Shown piece after piece: positions 9,247-13,571 of a DNA stretch of 13,571 nucleotides; the first letter of the stretch is position 1; every line of letters starts with the position of its first letter. The stretch covers positions 1 to 13,571 of the forward strand of contig CAMLIA010000121.1 in the NCBI GenBank assembly GCA_946479905.1. The letters run 5' to 3'. The notes beneath the pieces were generated by a model, which was not told the origin of the DNA, made no database searches, and worked only from the letters and a program-made list of their open reading frames with translations. This DNA comes from an uncultured Frankiales bacterium (GTDB taxonomy: Bacteria; Actinomycetota; Actinomycetes; Mycobacteriales; SCTD01). Made by a program: the position numbers and the translations under genes.

Positions 9247-9318
9247 TGATCAGCAGGCGATCCCACGTACAGCGCGCCGGCGAGTCGACCCGCCAACCGC
9301 CTGTTGATCACCGGAAGG
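9247..9318. repeat. Palindromic intergenic element, copy 2
   Basis: Begins TGATCAGCAGGCG (9247-9259) and closes with CGCCTGTTGATCA (9298-9310), an inverted pair of 13 positions with one G/T-type mismatch. The interior holds a near-perfect palindrome GGCGAGTCGACCCGCC (9279-9294) centred on GTCGAC, at nearly the same place as the inner hairpin of copy 1 although the bases differ. Folded as RNA, each copy would be an outer stem enclosing an inner hairpin. It lies between the phosphatase stop and copy 1. Confidence 0.75.
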
Positions 9319-9330
9319 GGGCCGCCCCCT
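9316..9330 (-). terminator. GC hairpin just after the phosphatase stop
   Basis: AGGGGG (9316-9321) pairs with CCCCCT (9325-9330) around a three-base loop, starting 12 nt after the stop codon at 9345-9343. There is no run of T after it on the minus strand, so it would be a U-less actinobacterial-type terminator at best. It may act together with the palindromic elements that follow to end the prfA-phosphatase transcript. Confidence 0.45.
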
Positions 9331-9342
9331 CGGCGGCGGCGG

Positions 9343-9918
9343 TCAGCCGGCGAGCAGGTCGAGGGGCCGCTGCAGGGTGCTGTGCAGCAGGGCGGCGCAG
9401 CTGACGTAGCCGGGAAGCGGACCGCGGTAGGGATCCACGATGTCGTCGTCGGCCGGTTTCGGCGGCCGCACGAGACCGCGCTGCGCCGCCGCCGCCGTGA
9501 CGACGGCCTGGGCGCGCGCCACCCGGTCGCCCTGCGGCAGGGTGGCGGGGTCCACGACCGACAGCAGCCGGTCGAACTCACGGATCGTGAAGCTCCTGCG
9601 GGCCGCCTGCGGGTGCAGCGTCACCGCGGCCGCCCGGTGCTCGCGGGTGGCGCACAGGACGAGGTCGGCCCCGCTGACGAGGGTGTCCACGAGCGGCTGC
9701 GCCCGGAACGCCGACCCGTCGATGCCGTGGCGGTCGCGGAGCGTGTCCAGCGCGAACGGCTCCATCGGGCGGTCGGTGAGCCCGAACGTCCCCGCGGACG
9801 CGACGGCGAACTGCTCCGCCTCGTCGCCGAGCCGCTCCCGCAGGCCCGCGCGCAGCAGGTGCTCGGCCATCGGGGACCGGCAGATGTTGCCGGTGCACAC
9901 GACGAGGACCCGGAACAT
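9343..9918 (-). CDS. Low-molecular-weight protein-tyrosine-phosphatase family protein
   Basis: Cytoplasmic phosphatase of the LMW-PTP fold; 191 residues, longer than the usual 150-165, with the extra length before the general-acid loop (about residues 105-155). The P-loop VCTGNICRSPMAEH carries the nucleophile C8 and R14 of the CX5R signature. The general acid is D162 in IVDPYRG. The family includes YwlE-type protein-arginine phosphatases, found in a similar gene block in Bacillus. YwlE needs Thr in the P-loop, and here the equivalent residue is Ile12, which favours phosphotyrosine. The ATG at 9918 overlaps the TGA of the upstream gene by one base (TGATG), so it is the last gene of a coupled set. 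The longer open frame running upstream (to 10236) is a shadow. The substrate is unknown. Confidence 0.9.
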   Translation of the reverse strand: MFRVLVVCTGNICRSPMAEHLLRAGLRERLGDEAEQFAVASAGTFGLTDRPMEPFALDTLRDRHGIDGSAFRAQPLVDTLVSGADLVLCATREHRAAAVTLHPQAARRSFTIREFDRLLSVVDPATLPQGDRVARAQAVVTAAAAQRGLVRPPKPADDDIVDPYRGPLPGYVSCAALLHSTLQRPLDLLAG

Positions 9919-10556
9919 CAGGGGGCGACGAGATCGGGTACGACGGAGCGCAGCTCGTCCAGGGAGAGCGCGCCCAGCCGGAGCACCGTCGGGTGCTCGG
10001 CGGTGAGGTCGACGATCGTGGAGGGCACCGGCTCGCCGCACTCGCCGCCGTCGAGGTAGACCTCGACCGCCGTGCCGAGCTGCCGCGCCGCCTCGGCGCA
10101 GTCCGTCGCCGGCGGCAGGCCGCTGCGGTTCGCGCTCGACACCGCGAGCGGGCCGGTCTGCTCGAGCACGTTGAGGGCGACCGGGTCGAGGGGCATCCGG
10201 AGCGCGACGGTGCCCTTCGTCTCGCCGAGGTCCCACGCCAGGGTCGCGGCGTGCTGCACGACCAGCGTCAGGGCACCCGGCCAGAACGCCTCGGCGAGCT
10301 CCCGCGCGACGGGCGGGACGACGTCGAGCAGCCCGTCAAGGGTGCGCAGGTTCGGCACCAGGACGGGCGTCGGCATGTCACGCCCGCGGCCCTTGGCCTC
10401 GAGCAGCCGGCCCACCGCCTCCGGCGAGAAGGCGTCGGCAGCGAGGCCGTAGACGGTGTCGGTCCGGAAGACGACGAGCTGCCCCCGGCGGATGGCGTGG
10501 ACGGCCGCGTCGACGCCCTCCGGGCTCGACGTGCGCACGTCGTACGTGGTGCTCAT
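9918..10556 (-). CDS. tsaC: L-threonylcarbamoyladenylate synthase (YrdC/TsaC domain)
   Basis: Makes threonylcarbamoyl-AMP from threonine, bicarbonate and ATP, the first step of t6A modification at position 37 of ANN-decoding tRNAs. The 212-residue product is a single YrdC domain: FRTDTVYGLAADA (30-42), the basic pair in AKGRGRD (K55, R57), FWPGALTLVV (91-100), SSANRSG (140-146) with the conserved SxN, and PSTIVDLT near 178-185. It lacks the extra C-terminal Sua5 domain, so it is the short TsaC form. The start at 10556 overlaps the prmC stop as ATGA and has GGAG 3 nt upstream; an alternative ATG at 10565 would add three residues. Its stop overlaps the phosphatase start. The family is certain; the symbol is by analogy. 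Confidence 0.92.
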   Translation of the reverse strand: MSTTYDVRTSSPEGVDAAVHAIRRGQLVVFRTDTVYGLAADAFSPEAVGRLLEAKGRGRDMPTPVLVPNLRTLDGLLDVVPPVARELAEAFWPGALTLVVQHAATLAWDLGETKGTVALRMPLDPVALNVLEQTGPLAVSSANRSGLPPATDCAEAARQLGTAVEVYLDGGECGEPVPSTIVDLTAEHPTVLRLGALSLDELRSVVPDLVAP

Positions 10557-11397
10557 CCGCTCCATCTTGCCGTGACGAACCGGTCCCGGCCGGTCAGGTC
10601 GACGTGGTCCTCGATCTCGGCCCAGCCGCCGGCAGCCTCGAACACCGCCGGCGCGCTCCGGCCCTGCCGGTCGGAGTGCTCGACGACGACCAGCCCGCCC
10701 GGCTTGAGGAGGCGGCGGGCGGCCTGCTCCACCAGCCGGATGACGTCGAGCCCGTCCGCGCCGGCGAACAGCGCGATCTCCGGGTCGTGGTCGATGACCT
10801 CGGGGTCGGGGATGTGCCGCTCGTCCTCGGCGACGTACGGCGGGTTGCTGGCGACCAGGTCCACGGTGCCGTCGAGCTCGTGCAGGCACTCCTCGACCGA
10901 GCCCAGGTGCAGCCGCACCTCCGGGTCACCTGCCGCGGCGAGCCGGGCGGCGTTGCGGCGCGTCCACTCGAGCGCGACCGGGTCACGCTCCACGGCGTGC
11001 ACGACGGCGCCGGGCACCTCGTTCGCCAGCGCGAACGCGATGGTCCCGGAGCCGGTGCACAGGTCGACCATCAGCGAACCAGGGGCGGCGTGGTCCACGG
11101 CCCACTGCACCACCGACTCCGTCTCCGGGCGCGGCACGAACACCCCCGGCCCGACCTCGAGCTCGATCCAGCGGAACCCGACCGAGCCGGTGAGGTGCTG
11201 CAACGGGACCCGCGCCGCACGACGGGCGACCAGCTCGTCGTACGCCTCGGTGTCGAGGGTGTCGTGCATGGCGAGGTCCGACGGCTTCTTCAGCCCCAGG
11301 ACGTGCACCGCGAGGGCCTTGGCATCGTGCTCAGGGCTGGCGACCCCGGCGGCCCGGAGCCGCTCGGTCGCCTCGGCGATCGCCTTGCGCAGCAGCA

Positions 11398-11398
<1 letters not shown>
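10553..11398 (-). CDS. prmC: Peptide chain release factor N5-glutamine methyltransferase
   Basis: SAM-dependent enzyme that methylates the glutamine of the GGQ motif in release factors RF1 and RF2, raising termination efficiency. The 281-residue product has the expected two parts. The N-terminal helical domain (about 1-75) binds the release factor. The Rossmann methyltransferase domain has FVPRPETE (87-94), SAM motif VDLCTGSGTIAFA (111-123), the acidic residue in VERDP (136-140) and the catalytic NPPY (185-188). The start is GTG at 11398, sharing one base with the prfA stop codon (TAGTG), so translation is coupled to its own substrate gene. The stop overlaps the next gene by 4 bp. This prfA-prmC pairing is widely conserved. 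Older databases call it HemK; a haem role is not supported. Confidence 0.96.
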
Positions 11399-12441
<1,043 letters not shown>

Positions 12442-12445
12442 GGGG

Positions 12446-12452
12446 TCCTCCC
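12446..12452 (-). promoter_or_regulatory. Strong Shine-Dalgarno for prfA
   Basis: Minus strand GGGAGGA (12452-12446), then CCCC, then the ATG at 12441. It fixes the prfA start well inside a longer open frame. It begins only 12 nt after the base of the hairpin at 12465-12497. Confidence 0.75.
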
Positions 12453-12464
12453 TGAACACGCGAA

Positions 12465-12497
12465 CGGCGCCCGTCCCCCTGTGGGGAACGGGCGCCG
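12465..12497 (-). terminator. Very strong hairpin between rpmE and prfA
   Basis: CGGCGCCCGT (12465-12474) pairs perfectly over 10 bp with ACGGGCGCCG (12488-12497). CCCC (12475-12478) with GGGG (12483-12486) adds four more pairs past a single bulged A, leaving a four-base loop. It starts 8 nt after the rpmE stop. The minus strand then reads TTCGCGTGTT, only weakly T-rich. It is the best terminator candidate in the window; partial read-through into prfA seems likely because there is little room for a promoter after it. Confidence 0.65.
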
Positions 12498-12505
12498 CCG
12501 GACAG

Positions 12506-12718
12506 CTACTTGGAGCGCTTGCCGAAGCGCTGCTCGAACCGGGCCACGCGGCCGCCGGTGTCGAGGATCTTCTGCTTGCCCGTGTAGAACGGGTGGCAGG
12601 CGGCACAGACCTCGGCGCGGATCTCGCCGCCGCCGACGGTGCTCTTGGTGGTGAACTCGTTGCCGCACGTGCACGACACGTGGGTGTCGACGTAGCTCGG
12701 GTGGATGCCCTGCTTCAT
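12506..12718 (-). CDS. rpmE: 50S ribosomal protein L31, zinc-binding type
   Basis: Small protein of the large ribosomal subunit, located at the intersubunit bridge region; 70 residues. It starts [20 protein letters not shown]. It carries the four zinc-ligand cysteines of the C+ form: C16 and C18 in SCTCGN, and C38 and C41 in [15 protein letters not shown]. The ATG at 12718 is preceded by AAGGA with about 7 nt spacing. In bacteria with both C+ and C- L31 copies, the C- copy replaces this one when zinc is scarce; whether a second copy exists here cannot be seen. It ends 8 nt before a strong hairpin and lies upstream of prfA, as in other actinobacteria. Confidence 0.97.
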   Translation of the reverse strand: MKQGIHPSYVDTHVSCTCGNEFTTKSTVGGGEIRAEVCAACHPFYTGKQKILDTGGRVARFEQRFGKRSK

Positions 12719-12800
12719 GGAGTGTCCTTCGTCAGTGGCCGCCGGGTCGCCCGCGAGGACGTGAACCGGTGCCGATGGGGTCCTACCAGTGTGCCAGAAC

Positions 12801-12813
12801 GCCCGGCCGGGGC
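12801..12813 (-). terminator. Short GC hairpin after the response regulator gene
   Basis: GCCC (12801-12804) and GGGC (12810-12813) flank CGGCC, directly after the stop codon at 12816-12814; on the minus strand TTCT follows shortly after. The stem is short, so this is a weak terminator candidate within the 95-bp gap that must also hold any rpmE promoter. Confidence 0.25.
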
Positions 12814-13500
12814 TCAGTGTTCCTGCGCCGGGGTCCATCCGGCGGCACGTGCTGCCGCCACCGCCGCCAGCTGCGAGGTGACGCCGAGCTTGGTGAGCAC
12901 ACCGCGGATCTGCGTCCGCACCGTCGCCTCGCTGACCACCCATGCCGTGGCGATGGCGTCGGCCGAGCGGCCCCTCATCAGCTCACCGAGGACCTGCCGC
13001 TCCCGCGGGGTCAGCTGCTCGAAGGGCTCCAGCCGACGCGCGTTGGCGGACCGCCACGAGCGCAGCTCCGCCAGCAACGACTGCCGGTGCCCGTCCGTGA
13101 TGGGGCTACCGCCGTTCACGACGGTGATGACCGCCTCCAGCAGTCCCTCGAAGCTCGTGCTCTTCGGCAGCACGCCGACGGCGCCCTGCTCGAGGCACAG
13201 CCCGTGGCGGTGCAGGTCCCGGCTGCCCGTGACGACGAGCACCCGGCCGCCCTGGGCCCGCAGGGGCGCGATGAGGGCGACCCCGTCCCCCACCGGCTCG
13301 CCGAGGTCGAGATCCAGGAGCACCGCACCCGGTGCCTGGCCGCGCGCCTCCGCCAGGACCCCCTCGAGGGAGCTCAGGCCGCTCACCTCGACGTCGAGCC
13401 CCTCCCTCCGCAGCGCCATGCCGAGGCTCTGCGCGAGCAGCTCGTGGTCCTCGACGATGAGCACCGACGAGCGCGACTCATCAGATCTGACGATGCTCAC
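12814..13500 (-). CDS. NarL/LuxR-family two-component response regulator, orphan in this window
   Basis: DNA-binding regulator, 228 residues. The receiver domain (about 12-130) has the acidic pair E17-D18 in VLIVEDHE, the likely phosphorylation site D63 in LLDLDLG, T91 in LVVTGS and K113 in LPKSTS, so the phosphorelay residues are complete. A linker follows. The C-terminal helix-turn-helix (about 162-221) reads [20 protein letters not shown] and then [20 protein letters not shown], of the LuxR/GerE type. The start is GTG at 13500; no other start codon precedes it in the open frame inside the window, and a GGGGG run about 10 nt upstream may serve as ribosome site. No histidine kinase gene is adjacent within the window. 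In Streptomyces the place upstream of rpmE is, to my knowledge, held by rho. The targets are unknown. Confidence 0.9.
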   Translation of the reverse strand: MSIVRSDESRSSVLIVEDHELLAQSLGMALRREGLDVEVSGLSSLEGVLAEARGQAPGAVLLDLDLGEPVGDGVALIAPLRAQGGRVLVVTGSRDLHRHGLCLEQGAVGVLPKSTSFEGLLEAVITVVNGGSPITDGHRQSLLAELRSWRSANARRLEPFEQLTPRERQVLGELMRGRSADAIATAWVVSEATVRTQIRGVLTKLGVTSQLAAVAAARAAGWTPAQEH

Positions 13501-13571
13501 GAGCCGCGAACCCCCTTCACTGGTGCCGATGACGTCCCTACCCGCTCCACGCGTCGCGATCGAGGCGGACA

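Noticed and set aside
9163..9318. The repeat pair as a CRISPR array or tandem glycine riboswitch before glyA
   Set aside because: There are only two units of 72 bp, palindromic, without a spacer pattern. They do not show the glycine-aptamer core I would expect, and the inverted-end design differs.
9162..9404. An 80-codon plus-strand frame with an internal peptide repeat
   Set aside because: The repeat reflects the 84-bp DNA repeat (28 codons); the frame runs into the phosphatase gene antisense and has no ribosome site.
12719..12813. A sigma-54 type promoter (TGGCAC) before rpmE
   Set aside because: The minus strand has TGGCAC but no GC-containing -12 element at the right spacing, and sigma-54 is generally absent in actinobacteria.

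Overview
This window is a high-GC actinobacterial chromosome segment. Every recognisable gene lies on the minus strand, so transcription runs from high to low coordinates. The gene order (rpmE, prfA, prmC, threonylcarbamoyl-AMP synthase, low-molecular-weight phosphatase, glyA, wecA, atpZ/atpI, atpB-E-F-H-A-G-D) is the conserved actinobacterial block that joins translation-termination genes to the F1Fo ATP synthase operon. The c subunit resembles the mycobacterial one. However, subunits b and delta are separate genes, unlike the fused b-delta of Mycobacterium, so this is a non-mycobacterial actinomycete. I cannot place it to genus.

Layout in transcription order. (1) 12814-13500: orphan NarL/LuxR-type response regulator; the 71 bases upstream of it (13501-13571) show nothing I can support. 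(2) 12506-12718: rpmE (zinc-type L31), followed by a very strong hairpin. (3) 9343-12441: prfA, prmC, tsaC-like gene and LMW phosphatase, whose start and stop codons overlap at every junction (translational coupling). (4) 9094-9342: a 249-bp gap packed with secondary structure, including two 84-bp-spaced copies of a palindromic element. (5) 6721-9093: glyA and wecA, 9 bp apart. (6) 6614-6720: probable atp operon leader with an inverted repeat. (7) 1-6613: atpZ-like, atpI, atpB, atpE, atpF, atpH, atpA, atpG and the first 295 codons of atpD, which runs off the left edge; atpC would lie beyond.

How the genes work together. prfA makes release factor 1, and PrmC methylates the glutamine of its GGQ loop. 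The tsaC-like enzyme starts t6A tRNA modification, and GlyA feeds one-carbon metabolism. WecA starts a lipid-linked envelope glycan. AtpZ and AtpI probably assist ion supply or c-ring assembly for the ATP synthase encoded immediately downstream.

The coding content is ordinary housekeeping. The points worth a second look are the tandem palindromic repeat pair between the phosphatase and glyA, the methionine next to the ion-binding glutamate of the c subunit (the substitution tied to natural bedaquiline resistance in some mycobacteria), the specificity residue of the phosphatase, and several RNA or DNA hairpins at operon junctions. I did not find a convincing new multi-gene system.
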